Below are positions 27,040 to 36,947 of a stretch of DNA of 64,000 nucleotides, in pieces (the stretch's first letter is position 1; the number at the start of each line of letters is the position of its first letter). Position numbers and translations under genes: made by a program. The notes below the pieces were generated by a model, which ran no database searches, was not told the origin of the DNA, and worked only from the letters and a program-made list of their open reading frames with translations. This DNA comes from Luteimonas panaciterrae (GTDB lineage: Bacteria > Pseudomonadota > Gammaproteobacteria > Xanthomonadales > Xanthomonadaceae): contig NZ_JAJAVH010000001.1 of assembly GCF_020511115.1 (NCBI RefSeq), forward strand, positions 372,001 through 436,000. Reading direction: 5' to 3'.

Positions 27040-28159
27040 ATGAGCGCTGATGATGCCGCCTACGATCTGTTGAGCACGCCTTTGGCGCAGGCCGACGCGG
27101 ATGGCCACATCCTCTCGGCCAACACCGCCTTCGCCCGCTGGCTGGGCGTCAGCGCCAAGCGCATGCCGGGACTGCCGCTGGCCGCCTTCGAGTTCGAGGG
27201 CGATGCACTGGCGCGGTGCATGGCCGATCGTGGCGAGCGCGAGCTGGTCTGCCTGCGGCGCCTGCCGCTGGCGTTCCCAGGGGCAGTGGGGCCGCCGCAT
27301 TTCGCCGATGTCTGGCTGGCCCGCCTCGATGCCGGCGGCTGGCGGCTGGAGGTGCATCCGGTCGACGAGTTCCCGGGTGAGGATCCGCTGGCGGCATTGC
27401 CCTCGGCGATGTCGGCGGCGTTGAAAGGGCTCGCGCATGAGTTGCGCAATCCGCTGGCGGGCGTGAAGGGCGCGGCGCAGTTGCTGTCGCGGCGTCATGA
27501 CGATCCGGCTTCGCGCGAACTCACCGGCCTGATCGAATCGGAAGTCGAACGCCTCACGCAGTTGCTCGATCGACTGCTTTCGCCCGCGCCGCCGCAGCCG
27601 CACACCGATCTGAACATTCACGTCGTGCTCGAACGCGTGCTGCGTCTGGCCGAAAGCGATGCCGGCTGGACGGTGAAGCTGTTGCGCGACTACGACCCGA
27701 GCCTGCCCGATCTGCGTGGCGATGCCGATCGCCTGACGCAGGCGGTGTGGAATCTCGTGCGCAACGCCATCGAGGCCGGCGCGGCGACGGTCACGCTGCG
27801 CACGCGCGCCGAGCACGGCGCGCGCATCGCCGATCGTCTGTATTCCGTGGCGTTGCGTCTGGAGATTTCCGATGACGGGCACGGCGTGCCGGAATCGTTG
27901 GCCGAGCAGGTGTTCCTGCCGCTGGTGTCCGGGCGCGCCGAAGGCAGTGGTCTCGGTCTGGCGCTGGCGCAACAAGTGGCGCGCGAGCATCGCGGTTCGC
28001 TGACGTTCCGTTCGCGACCGGGGCATACCGTTTTCACGTTGCTGCTGCCACTGGCCATCACCGAGTTGGAACACATCGAATTGAAGCAGGCCGATTTGAA
28101 GCATGCTGACTTGAAACACGCTGACTTGAAGCACGCTGACTTGAAGCAGGAACTCGCGA

Positions 28160-28170
<11 letters not shown>
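27040..28170 (+). CDS. ntrB: Nitrogen-regulation sensor histidine kinase
   Basis: Cytosolic two-component kinase that phosphorylates or dephosphorylates NtrC under control of P-II. Residues about 5-110 form a PAS-like sensor; the phosphoacceptor is in LKGLAHELRNPLAGVKGAAQLL (His about residue 135). The ATPase blocks N, G1 and G2 are QAVWNLVRNAIEAG, EISDDGHGVPE and GSGLGLALAQQV. The C-terminus ends in a tandem pentapeptide-like tail (ADLKx repeats), which is not usual for NtrB. ntrC begins 11 bases inside the 3' end (ATG at 28160). Confidence 0.94.
28090..28149 (+). repeat. Four 15-base tandem repeats in the 3' end of ntrB
   Basis: Four copies of a 15-base unit encode ADLKH, ADLKH, ADLKH and ADLKQ, preceded by ELKQ. 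Copies differ at a few bases. The last unit supplies the AGGA ribosome site of ntrC. Confidence 0.9.
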
Positions 28171-29596
<1,426 letters not shown>

Positions 29597-29727
29597 GTGC
29601 GATCACCATCAAGGCTTGCGCAAATGAAGTGACGAGCGAATGCTTTCCGCTCAACACTCACGAACGCTTCATCTTGCATAAACCCCGCGCTGATTAGCGT
29701 AATCATCCCCCGTTGACGGAGTCTGTC

Positions 29728-30318
29728 ATGCAAGTCTCCATGCGTCACACATTGCTTTCGGCCGCGATCGTCGTGATGGTTGCCGCCTGCTCCAGTACTT
29801 CCGGCACCAAGCCTTCGTCCAGCGCGACACCGAAGCCCGTGCCGGTTCCGACCACGAGCACCGCGAAATCGGCCACGGCGAATCTCGCTTCCGCATCGGG
29901 CAGCCTGGTCAGCGGCAAGCTCACGCTCGTGCCGATGCGCGATGGCGTGCACATCACCGGCGAGATCGGCGGTCTCGGCGCGGGTAAAACGCATGCCATC
30001 CACGTGCACGAGAAGGGCGATTGCAGCGCGGTGGATGCCAGCAGCGCGGGCGGACATTTCAATCCCACCGGCAGCACGCACGGCCGTAGCGGCACGGGCA
30101 CGCATCATGCCGGCGACATGGACAACATCGTGGCCGACGCCGATGGCGTGGCGAAGATCAACATCCATCTGGTCGGTGTCACGCTGGGCGGCGGCGCCTA
30201 CAACGACATCGTCGGCAGGGCGGTCGTGGTGCATGCGGCCGCGGATGATTACCGAAGCCAGCCGGCCGGCAATTCCGGTGCGCGCGTGGCTTGCGGTGTG
30301 ATCAACGTGACGCAGTGA
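29728..30318 (+). CDS. sodC: Superoxide dismutase [Cu-Zn], lipoprotein
   Basis: Periplasmic dismutase of superoxide. The 196-residue protein begins with a lipoprotein signal (MRHTLLSAAIVVMVAAC, Cys about residue 21) and a Ser/Thr/Pro-rich linker. The Cu ligands are in HAIHVHEKGDC, the Zn ligands in GGHFNPTGSTHG and THHAGDMDN, and GNSGARVACGVI carries the active-site Arg and the second disulfide Cys. The ATG at 29728 follows GGAG. It is convergent with an unknown gene on the minus strand. Confidence 0.94.
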   Translation: MQVSMRHTLLSAAIVVMVAACSSTSGTKPSSSATPKPVPVPTTSTAKSATANLASASGSLVSGKLTLVPMRDGVHITGEIGGLGAGKTHAIHVHEKGDCSAVDASSAGGHFNPTGSTHGRSGTGTHHAGDMDNIVADADGVAKINIHLVGVTLGGGAYNDIVGRAVVVHAAADDYRSQPAGNSGARVACGVINVTQ

Positions 30319-30326
30319 TGGCGCTT

Positions 30327-30347
30327 TCCTTCTCCATGCGAGAAGGA
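30327..30347. terminator. Bidirectional hairpin after sodC
   Basis: Inverted repeat TCCTTCTC / GAGAAGGA (8 bases) with a 5-base loop followed by TTT. It sits in the 38-base gap between convergent genes. Confidence 0.65.
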
Positions 30348-30356
30348 TTTCGACGC

Positions 30357-31226
30357 CTACAGCTCACCCACGGGATCGCCGCTGCAATGCGCGAACGTGA
30401 CGGCGACACCATGCGCCATCAGCACCGCGGCCATTTGTCGCTGACGGGCTTCGAAATGTGAGAAGCCGCGCTGCAACCGTTCGATGTCGTCGCCGACATC
30501 GCGCGCGTAACGCTTGCGCCAGGCGTCGGGTGTGAGCAGGGCGACGCGCGCTTCGCCGTCGACGTAGTGCAGCAGTGGCTCCGGCGGCGCGTCCAGCCAG
30601 GCTTCACGCTGTGGCGAGAGCAGTGCCGTTTCCAGGATCGGCCACAACGGCGCCAGTCCGGCGTGTTCGTATTGCATCGCTGTGAGCGCGCACAGGTCGT
30701 GCACGGTGAGGTAGCGGGCGTGCTCGATGCGCAGTCCGAAGACTTCCTGCGCCTGCAGGGCGGTTGCCGCGCTGGCCATGCCGCGTTCCATCAGATCGCG
30801 TTCGAACACATCGCCAACCTGTCGCGCGATGGTGGCCTCTCCACTCAGCAGCCACGGCACCAGGCGCAGCGGTCCGCCGGCGTAATCACTGGAGGGTGCC
30901 AATGCCCCGGGCAGGCGATCCTCGTGGCTGCCGAAGGCGATGATGCGGCCTTGCTCGCCGCGGTTGCCCGGAGCGCGCGCGCCGAGCTGATCGAGTTCGC
31001 GATGCACGGGCCAGCCGGGGCGCAGCAGTTCCACGGGGTCGTAGTGGGCGCCGACGGTGATCAGGTCGAGCGCAGCGGCGTCGGCGGCGAAACCGGCGAG
31101 ATCGTGCGCGATCGCGGCCGCCAGCGCACCCGCGGCCTCCTGCGGGAGTGCGTCGCGCGTGGTCCCGTCGCTCGGGGCCAGTTCCAGCGCCAGTGCGCCG
31201 AACACTTGAAAGGAGGGGTCATTCAT
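30357..31226 (-). CDS. Conserved protein of unknown function
   Basis: A 289-residue protein not recognised as any family. It has no signal peptide or membrane segment, and is mostly alpha-helical and acidic. Visible traits: AGALAAAIAHDLAGFAADAAALDLITVGAHYDPVELLRPGWPVHRELDQLG near the N-terminus, a conserved-looking GSHEDRLPG, and a long His-rich segment (ARYLTVHDLCALTAMQYEHAG) in the middle. A C-terminal coiled region EARQRQMAAVLMAHG ends the protein. Neighbours are sodC (convergent) and a thiolase (divergent); no operon context. Confidence 0.6.
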   Translation of the reverse strand: MNDPSFQVFGALALELAPSDGTTRDALPQEAAGALAAAIAHDLAGFAADAAALDLITVGAHYDPVELLRPGWPVHRELDQLGARAPGNRGEQGRIIAFGSHEDRLPGALAPSSDYAGGPLRLVPWLLSGEATIARQVGDVFERDLMERGMASAATALQAQEVFGLRIEHARYLTVHDLCALTAMQYEHAGLAPLWPILETALLSPQREAWLDAPPEPLLHYVDGEARVALLTPDAWRKRYARDVGDDIERLQRGFSHFEARQRQMAAVLMAHGVAVTFAHCSGDPVGEL

Positions 31227-31416
31227 TGCGAATCGGGGTCACTTCGAACAGTCACGCATCGAGCCACAGCATCTAATGTGGCGAGGATACGGGTTTTTGC
31301 GAGGAGTTCACGCCACGTGATTGGCCCTGCGCAGCGACAGCGCTAGACTGCATGCCTTCCCGCCCAGCCGTCAAAGCGCGCCGTCGGAGATGGCGCTCGA
31401 AAACCGAGGAAACCCC

Positions 31417-32694
31417 ATGCTACAAGGCCGTCCCGTCGCCGTGCTCGGCGGCGTCCGCATCCCCTTCTGCCGGCAGTACACGGCGTACACGGATGTCGGC
31501 AATCTCGGCATGTCGGTCCGCACGCTCGGTGCCCTGGTGGAGAAATTCGGCCTGCACGGCCAGCAGTTGGGCGAAGTGGCGATGGGCGCGGTGCTCAAGC
31601 ACAGCAGCGACTGGAACCTCGGTCGCGAGGCGACGCTGTCCTCCGGCCTGTCGCCGCTGACGCCGGGCATCACCCTGCAGCGCGCCTGCGGCACCTCGCT
31701 GGACAGCATCATCACCGTCGGCAACAAGATCGCCACCGGGCAGATCGAATCGGGCATCGGCGGCGGTTCGGACACCACGTCCGACGTGCCGATCGTGTTC
31801 GGGCAGAAGCTGCGCCGCCGTCTGATCGCCGCGGTCACCGCCAAGACCACCAAGGACAAGCTGCGCGCGTTCAAGGGGTTCCACCTGCGCGAGTTGAAGC
31901 CCGAGTACCCGGGCGTGGCCGAGCCGCGCACCGGCAAGTCGATGGGCGACCACTGCGAGGACATGGCCAAGGAGTGGAACATCGCGCGCGATTCGCAGGA
32001 CGAACTCGCCGTCGCCTCGCATCACAAGCTGGCGGCGGCCTATGAGCGCGGCTTCTTCGACGATCTGGTGGTGAGCTTCCGCGGCGTCTCGCGCGACAAC
32101 ATCCTGCGCGCCGATACTTCGATCGAGAAGCTAGCCACGCTCAAGCCGGCCTTCGACAAGATTTCCGGTCGCGGCACGCTCACGGCCGCCAATTCCACTC
32201 CGCTCACCGATGGCGCGGCGGCGTGTCTGCTGTCCTCCGACGAATGGGCGGCCCGGCACGGGCATGAAGTGCTCTGCCACATTCGCGACGCGCAGGTGGC
32301 CGCGGTCGATTTCGTGCACGGCGAGGGCCTGCTGATGGCGCCGACCATCGCGGTGCCGGAGATGCTCAAGCGCAACGGCCTCACCCTGCAGGATTTCGAC
32401 ATCTACGAAATCCACGAAGCCTTCGCCGCGCAGGTGCTGTGCACGCTGCGCGCCTGGGAGAGCGAGGACTACTGCCGCAATCGCCTGGGCCTGGACGCGC
32501 CGCTGGGCAAGATCGATCCGGCCAAGCTCAATCCGCTCGGCTCCTCGCTCGCCACCGGCCATCCGTTCGCGGCCACCGGCGCGCGCATCGTCGCCACCGC
32601 CGCGAAGCAGTTGAAGGAACGTGGTCGCGGCCGTTGCCTGATCTCGATCTGTACCGCCGGCGGCATGGGCGTGGTGGCGATCCTGGAACGCTGA
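31417..32694 (+). CDS. Acetyl-CoA C-acyltransferase (thiolase, FadI-like)
   Basis: Thiolase for the last step of beta-oxidation (3-ketoacyl-CoA plus CoA) or the reverse. The 425-residue protein has the acyl-enzyme Cys in TLQRACGTSLDS (residue about 95), NSTPLTDGAA, the HEAFAAQV His and the late Cys in ISICTAGGMGVV. A long loop with KTTKDKLRAFKGFHLRELKP is typical of FadI-like long-chain thiolases. ATG at 31417 follows GAGGAAA; in-frame starts at 31321 and 31390 are less likely. No FadJ-type partner is adjacent. Confidence 0.93.
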   Translation: MLQGRPVAVLGGVRIPFCRQYTAYTDVGNLGMSVRTLGALVEKFGLHGQQLGEVAMGAVLKHSSDWNLGREATLSSGLSPLTPGITLQRACGTSLDSIITVGNKIATGQIESGIGGGSDTTSDVPIVFGQKLRRRLIAAVTAKTTKDKLRAFKGFHLRELKPEYPGVAEPRTGKSMGDHCEDMAKEWNIARDSQDELAVASHHKLAAAYERGFFDDLVVSFRGVSRDNILRADTSIEKLATLKPAFDKISGRGTLTAANSTPLTDGAAACLLSSDEWAARHGHEVLCHIRDAQVAAVDFVHGEGLLMAPTIAVPEMLKRNGLTLQDFDIYEIHEAFAAQVLCTLRAWESEDYCRNRLGLDAPLGKIDPAKLNPLGSSLATGHPFAATGARIVATAAKQLKERGRGRCLISICTAGGMGVVAILER

Positions 32695-32718
32695 GGTGTT
32701 GCCGCCCTGACGGCACGC

Positions 32719-33705
32719 TCAGGCAACGCCCCACAATTGCCGCGCTTCCTCGGCGAGGACGTCCGGCTGTTCCTCCGGCCAGAACGTCTTCATGCCCTCC
32801 AGCCGGCGCACGCCGCGTGAGTTGCCGAAGGCGCGATCCAGGCGATCCGGGCTGTCCGGGGAGAAAAGCGTGTCGGCCGTGCCCCAGACGATCCGCACCG
32901 GCCCTTTGAAGCGCTTCAAGGCGGGCGCGATGTCGGTCAGCGGATTGGGTTCGAAGCCGATGATGGACGCATCCACCAGGGCGCGTTGTCGTGGTGAGCG
33001 GATCAGCGGAGTGAAGTAGTAGTCGATCGCTTCGTCGGTGAGTGTCGCGGGATTGGCGTAGACCGCGCCGCCGATGGCGTTCGGCAGGCGGGCGGAGGCC
33101 TTGTCCGCCAGCCAGCCATCAAACACATCGGTGGACTTTCCGGCGTGCGCGAGCGCGATCAGCGGCTTGAGCGCCGGAGGCGGGCTGTCCTGCGCTTCGT
33201 CGCCGTTGGTGAACAGCACAGTGCGCACGCGTCGCGGATGCTGCGCGATGATCAGTTGTGCGATGGCATCGCCGCTGTCGTTCGCGATGAGGTCGACGTC
33301 GCGGATGGCGAGCTTGTCCAGCAACGCCACCAACATGGTGGCCTGCGCGGCGGGCGTCACGCTCTGGCCCGCGGCGACACGGGTGTATCCCAACGCAAGC
33401 AGATCGGGCGCGATGCAGCGACGATGGGCCGAAAGGCGATCGAGCGCGCCACGCCATTGGAATCCGTTGTACGGATGGGCATGCAGGAACAGCGCCGCCT
33501 TGCCCGTGCCGCGTTCGACGTAGGCGATCTCGCCGAAGCGTGTTTTGGCGAAGCGTCGCGAAGCGTGGTACTGCGCGGCATTCAACGGACCGTTCGCATC
33601 GGGGACTGCATCGTGGACACCGGCGATCGCGCGGATGCTGTGTCCGCCCAATATTCCGCCTGCCAATGCGCCGGCCGCCAGGCCGATGAACTGTCTGCGT
33701 TGCAT
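32719..33705 (-). CDS. Tat-exported alpha/beta hydrolase, Asp nucleophile
   Basis: A 328-residue periplasmic hydrolase. MQRRQFIGLAAGALAGGILG is a twin-arginine (Tat) signal. The elbow in DLIANDSGDAIAQL reads Ala-Asn-Asp-Ser-Gly, so the nucleophile position is Asp, as in haloalkane dehalogenases and epoxide hydrolases rather than esterases. Other landmarks: LFLHAHPYNGFQWRGALDRL, VWGTADTLFSPDSPDRL (acid region). The frame runs up to 33825, but the Tat signal fixes the start at 33705. Divergent from an MmyB-type regulator. Substrate unknown; a dehalogenase is possible, not shown. Confidence 0.82.
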   Translation of the reverse strand: MQRRQFIGLAAGALAGGILGGHSIRAIAGVHDAVPDANGPLNAAQYHASRRFAKTRFGEIAYVERGTGKAALFLHAHPYNGFQWRGALDRLSAHRRCIAPDLLALGYTRVAAGQSVTPAAQATMLVALLDKLAIRDVDLIANDSGDAIAQLIIAQHPRRVRTVLFTNGDEAQDSPPPALKPLIALAHAGKSTDVFDGWLADKASARLPNAIGGAVYANPATLTDEAIDYYFTPLIRSPRQRALVDASIIGFEPNPLTDIAPALKRFKGPVRIVWGTADTLFSPDSPDRLDRAFGNSRGVRRLEGMKTFWPEEQPDVLAEEARQLWGVA

Positions 33706-33778
33706 GCACGTGTCCTCGGAAAAGGGAGCCACTCGGCTCGGCGGCGAGGAGCATGGGCGGGTGGCGAGAGCCCTCGCA

Positions 33779-33795
33779 ATGACCTCGGAGGTCAT
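33779..33795. promoter_or_regulatory. Predicted operator for the MmyB-type regulator
   Basis: ATGACCTC-G-GAGGTCAT, a perfect odd palindrome (8-base arms) between the divergent hydrolase and regulator genes. A second palindrome GCCAT-N5-ATGGC lies at 33821-33835. Assignment is inference. Confidence 0.55.
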
Positions 33796-33868
33796 ATCGC
33801 CGCGATTTCGCACGAGATAGGCCATCAGTCATGGCTCGCGACGGCCGTGGCCTCACTATGATCGTCAC

Positions 33869-34729
33869 GTGGAATCTCCACCGCGCACGCCGAAGCCGTC
33901 GCACCCGCATGTGCATGCGGGTGCGCTATTGCGCGAATGGCGCACGGTGCGCCGATTGAGCCAGCTGGATCTGGCGCTGAGCGCGGGCGTGTCCGCGCGC
34001 CATCTGAGTTACGTGGAAACCGGAAAGGCACAACCCAGCCGCGAGATGGTGCGGCGCTTCGCCGAAGTGCTGGGCATGCCCGCGCGCGAGCGCGATGCCT
34101 TGCTGGTGGCCGCGGGCCACGCGCCGGAAGCGGCGGAAACGGTGTTGAGCGGATCGCAGCAGGCGAACATCCAGCGCGCCGTCGATTACTTCCTGGCCCA
34201 GCACGAACCCTATCCGGCATTCCTGGTCAGCCGGCACTGGGACGTGCTGATGGCCAATCGAGGCGCGCAGCGCATCGGCGATTTCGTCATGGACGGCCGT
34301 CCGAGCGCGCATCGGAACATCATCCGCCAGGTCTTCGATCCCGCCGACATGCGTGCGGCCACGGCGAATTGGGAGGAACTGGCGGGCGAGCTGATCCGGC
34401 ACGTGCATGCGGCGGTGGCGGCGATGCCGTCGGACCCGGTGCCGCGCGCCCTGCTCGAGGAGGCGCTGGCCTACCCCGGCGTTCCGCCGCAATGGCGCAC
34501 GCGGGATCCGGATGCGACGCTGTCTCCGCTGCTGACCACGGTGTTTCGCAAGCATGGGCGCGAGTTGCGCTTTTTCTCCAGCTTCACCATGTTCGGTTTC
34601 GCCCGGAACATCACCCTTCAGGATCAGCACATCGAATGCTGCTTCCCGATGGACGATGCCACGGCCGCGTTCTGCCATGAATTGCGCGATAGAGAAAAGG
34701 CGGCCAGTGAGGCCGGGCAATACGGCTGA
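33869..34729 (+). CDS. XRE/MmyB-type transcriptional regulator
   Basis: A 286-residue regulator: helix-turn-helix at residues about 20-75 (REWRTVRRLSQLDLALSAGVSARHLSYVETGKAQPSREMV) and a C-terminal MmyB-like ligand-binding domain (PYPAFLVSRHWDVLMANRGAQRI to the end). MmyB-type regulators typically respond to fatty-acid-like ligands and sit next to the oxidoreductase or hydrolase they control, as here. The GTG at 33869 lacks a clear ribosome site, so the start is uncertain by a few codons. Confidence 0.88.
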   Translation: MESPPRTPKPSHPHVHAGALLREWRTVRRLSQLDLALSAGVSARHLSYVETGKAQPSREMVRRFAEVLGMPARERDALLVAAGHAPEAAETVLSGSQQANIQRAVDYFLAQHEPYPAFLVSRHWDVLMANRGAQRIGDFVMDGRPSAHRNIIRQVFDPADMRAATANWEELAGELIRHVHAAVAAMPSDPVPRALLEEALAYPGVPPQWRTRDPDATLSPLLTTVFRKHGRELRFFSSFTMFGFARNITLQDQHIECCFPMDDATAAFCHELRDREKAASEAGQYG

Positions 34730-34892
34730 AGGCCATCGATCCCGCCCGGACAGGTCGTGGCGCTATCGCTGGCCGCGGAGCACGACGGTGATCCTGGCCC
34801 GCCGCTTCCGTTAACCCCGAAGCGCGGGGTGGTGCGTATGCAGTCCTCGCCGACTGCAACGTCCACCCACCTTCATCGCCAAGGGGTCCACC

Positions 34893-35969
34893 ATGCAAGC
34901 GAATGTCCGCACCGGTCTGCTGCTGTGCTGCCTGACCGTGCTCATCGGTGCCTGCGCCAAGCAGGAATCGCCCGCGTCCACCGCCGCCGCAGCGGGCAAC
35001 GCCGAGATGGCGCAAGCCGTGCTCGCCGACCAGGTAGCCGCGCCCGCGGCACCGCCGATGCCACAGGAGGAGAAGCAAGTGTCCGCGAAAGCCTCCGGCT
35101 CCGCACCGCCTCCTCCGCCCGATCCCCAGACGCAACTGCAATCCTCGTCGATGGCCTTCGACGACGGCGAGCGCAAGTTCATCCGTACCGCCAACGCGCA
35201 GTTCAGCGTGAAAGAGGTCTATCGCTCGGCGCTCGCCATCGAGGATCTGACCGCGCAGTACGGCGGCTTCGTCACCCGAAACGACATCCGCGCCGACATC
35301 GAGAGCACGCTGTCGCGGCCCGACGGCGAGGGCCAGGTGATCGATCTGGCGACCTACGTCTTGCGTGCGGACCTGCAGGTGCGCGTGCCGAGCGCGCGCA
35401 CGCAGGAGTTCCTGCGCGCGATGGCGGCGCAGGTGGAGTTCCTCGACCGTCGCGGCTTCTCCGCGCAGGACGCGCAATTCGAACTGCTGCGGCAGAAGCT
35501 GGCGTTCGCGCGCCAGCAACAGGCGCAAGGCGCGCTGGGCGAAGTGGCCGACGGCGCGGGCAGGACATCGGCGAAAACCGACGCGATCTACGCGCGCACC
35601 GAGGCGCAGGCGCAGCGCGATGAGGCCTTGATCGCGCAGAAGACCTTCGAGGACCGCGTGGCCTACAGCACGATCGATCTCGCCCTGTATCAGGCCCCGC
35701 AGGTGCGCCGCACCGTGCGTCCGGATGTGGAAGCGATCGTGCGCGCCGAATCGCCGGGCTTCTTCACGCGTCTGTGGCATTCCATGCGCGCGGGATGGGA
35801 TGGCTTCTTGAATCTCGTCGTCGGATTGGCCGCGCTGTGGCCGTTGTGGCTGATCGTGATCGTGGTGGGCTGGTGGCTGCGCCGGCTGATGATGCGCCGC
35901 CCGCGCGCTGTCGCACCGTTGGCTGCATCGCCCGTCGAAACTCGTTCTGATACCGGTTCTGACACTTGA
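34893..35969 (+). CDS. DUF4349 domain lipoprotein
   Basis: A 358-residue envelope protein. The N-terminus is a lipoprotein signal (lipobox LIGAC, Cys about residue 21), followed by an Ala/Pro-rich linker of about 60 residues. The DUF4349 domain spans roughly residues 85-310: RTANAQFSVKEVYRSALAIEDL, a coiled-coil region (EFLDRRGFSAQDAQFELLRQKLAFARQQQ) and YSTIDLALYQ. A single membrane helix is at about 310-332 (LNLVVGLAALWPLWLIVIVVGWW), with a basic tail in the cytoplasm. Function unknown; perhaps an inner-membrane envelope stress or sensor protein. Confidence 0.82.
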   Translation: MQANVRTGLLLCCLTVLIGACAKQESPASTAAAAGNAEMAQAVLADQVAAPAAPPMPQEEKQVSAKASGSAPPPPPDPQTQLQSSSMAFDDGERKFIRTANAQFSVKEVYRSALAIEDLTAQYGGFVTRNDIRADIESTLSRPDGEGQVIDLATYVLRADLQVRVPSARTQEFLRAMAAQVEFLDRRGFSAQDAQFELLRQKLAFARQQQAQGALGEVADGAGRTSAKTDAIYARTEAQAQRDEALIAQKTFEDRVAYSTIDLALYQAPQVRRTVRPDVEAIVRAESPGFFTRLWHSMRAGWDGFLNLVVGLAALWPLWLIVIVVGWWLRRLMMRRPRAVAPLAASPVETRSDTGSDT

Positions 35970-35979
35970 TCCACGATGC

Positions 35980-36015
35980 ATCTCCACTCCGGCACCGCGT
36001 CGCCGGAGTGGAGAT
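35980..36015. terminator. Bidirectional hairpin between convergent genes
   Basis: Perfect 14-base inverted repeat ATCTCCACTCCGGC / its complement, 8-base loop, between the DUF4349 gene (+) and the NTF2-like gene (-). The right arm overlaps the stop codon of the minus-strand gene. Confidence 0.7.
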
Positions 36016-36851
36016 CATGGCGAGGGCGTGGCCCTCGCCACCAGATAATCCAGATGCGCGATGCGCCACAGGCCACCGCTGCGCACCAGCAGGGCATAAT
36101 CGACCACGACTCCTCCGGATCGGTGGTGCGTGAAGCGCGCCCAGCCCACGTTCCCGGCAGTCTCGATGCGTTCGATGCGGCGTTCCACACCTTGTGGCCG
36201 GATATCGGCCGCGGCATCCCTGTCGAAGCGCGCCGACCATTCCGCAATCGGCCACGCCACCAGCTCACCGTCTTCCAGCGTTGCCGTCTGTGCCTGCGGC
36301 AGATAGGCACTGGCGAGCAGGCCGCCATCGTTGGCGTCCATCGCGGCGAGTTTGCGCCGGATCAGTGTTTCGATTTCCTGTTTGCCACGCGCGTCTGCGG
36401 CTTTGCTGTCCGCGGCCGCATCGGCCAGCGATTGCCTGACGAAGACCTTGCCGACGATGCGCCAGCGCCCTTCGATGCGCAGCAGCGTGAGGTAGTCGCG
36501 GAACTGGAAATCGTCGAACCGGCTCAGCGCTTCCGCCGAAGCACCATCGCCGCTCTGGTCGATCCAGAGGATGCGTCGCTCCCGCGCGATGGGAATCACT
36601 TGCGCGCGATCGGCCAGGCGCGCCTTCCAACGATTCTGGTCGAGCGATTGCAGGCGTCCCTCGGCATCGGCCCAGAACATGATCGTGCCGGGATGGAAGG
36701 CGAGGCCGAGCTGCTTCGGATCGCGTTCGTCGTTGGCGGCGAAGTAGTGGCGGATCGCCTCCTCGATGTCGGCGCGATCGGGAACGGCGGATTGAGCCAT
36801 CGCGAGCACGGGCACCGAAACGAGCAGCAGCGAGAGCAGGGCGCGAAGCAT
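36015..36851 (-). CDS. Secreted protein with two NTF2-like domains
   Basis: A 278-residue periplasmic protein. Residues 1-20 are a signal peptide (cut after AMAQ). Two tandem NTF2/SnoaL-like units are visible: VPDRADIEEAIRHYFAANDERDPKQL to YLTLLRIEGRWRIVGKVFV, and IETLIRRKLAAMDANDGGLLASAY to YALLVRSGGLWRIAHLDYL, each ending in the typical G-x-W-R-I strand. No catalytic residues are obvious. The gene is divergent from a LysR regulator, which probably controls it. Role unknown. Confidence 0.65.
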   Translation of the reverse strand: MLRALLSLLLVSVPVLAMAQSAVPDRADIEEAIRHYFAANDERDPKQLGLAFHPGTIMFWADAEGRLQSLDQNRWKARLADRAQVIPIARERRILWIDQSGDGASAEALSRFDDFQFRDYLTLLRIEGRWRIVGKVFVRQSLADAAADSKAADARGKQEIETLIRRKLAAMDANDGGLLASAYLPQAQTATLEDGELVAWPIAEWSARFDRDAAADIRPQGVERRIERIETAGNVGWARFTHHRSGGVVVDYALLVRSGGLWRIAHLDYLVARATPSP

Positions 36852-36896
36852 GGAAAATCCCGTCGGGGAGCGAAGGGCAAGCTAGCGCGTTGACAC

Positions 36897-36947
36897 CGTT
36901 CGATCCATCTGATTTTCTTTGAGTCCATCGTCAAGGAAAATCGAACG
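36897..36947. promoter_or_regulatory. Nested inverted repeats, predicted LysR operator
   Basis: Outer arms CGTTCGAT / ATCGAACG (36897-36904, 36940-36947) enclose an inner pair GATTTTCTTTGA / TCAAGGAAAATC (36911-36922, 36931-36942; 11 of 12 match). The right arms carry the AAGGAAAA ribosome site of the LysR gene. Confidence 0.6.
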
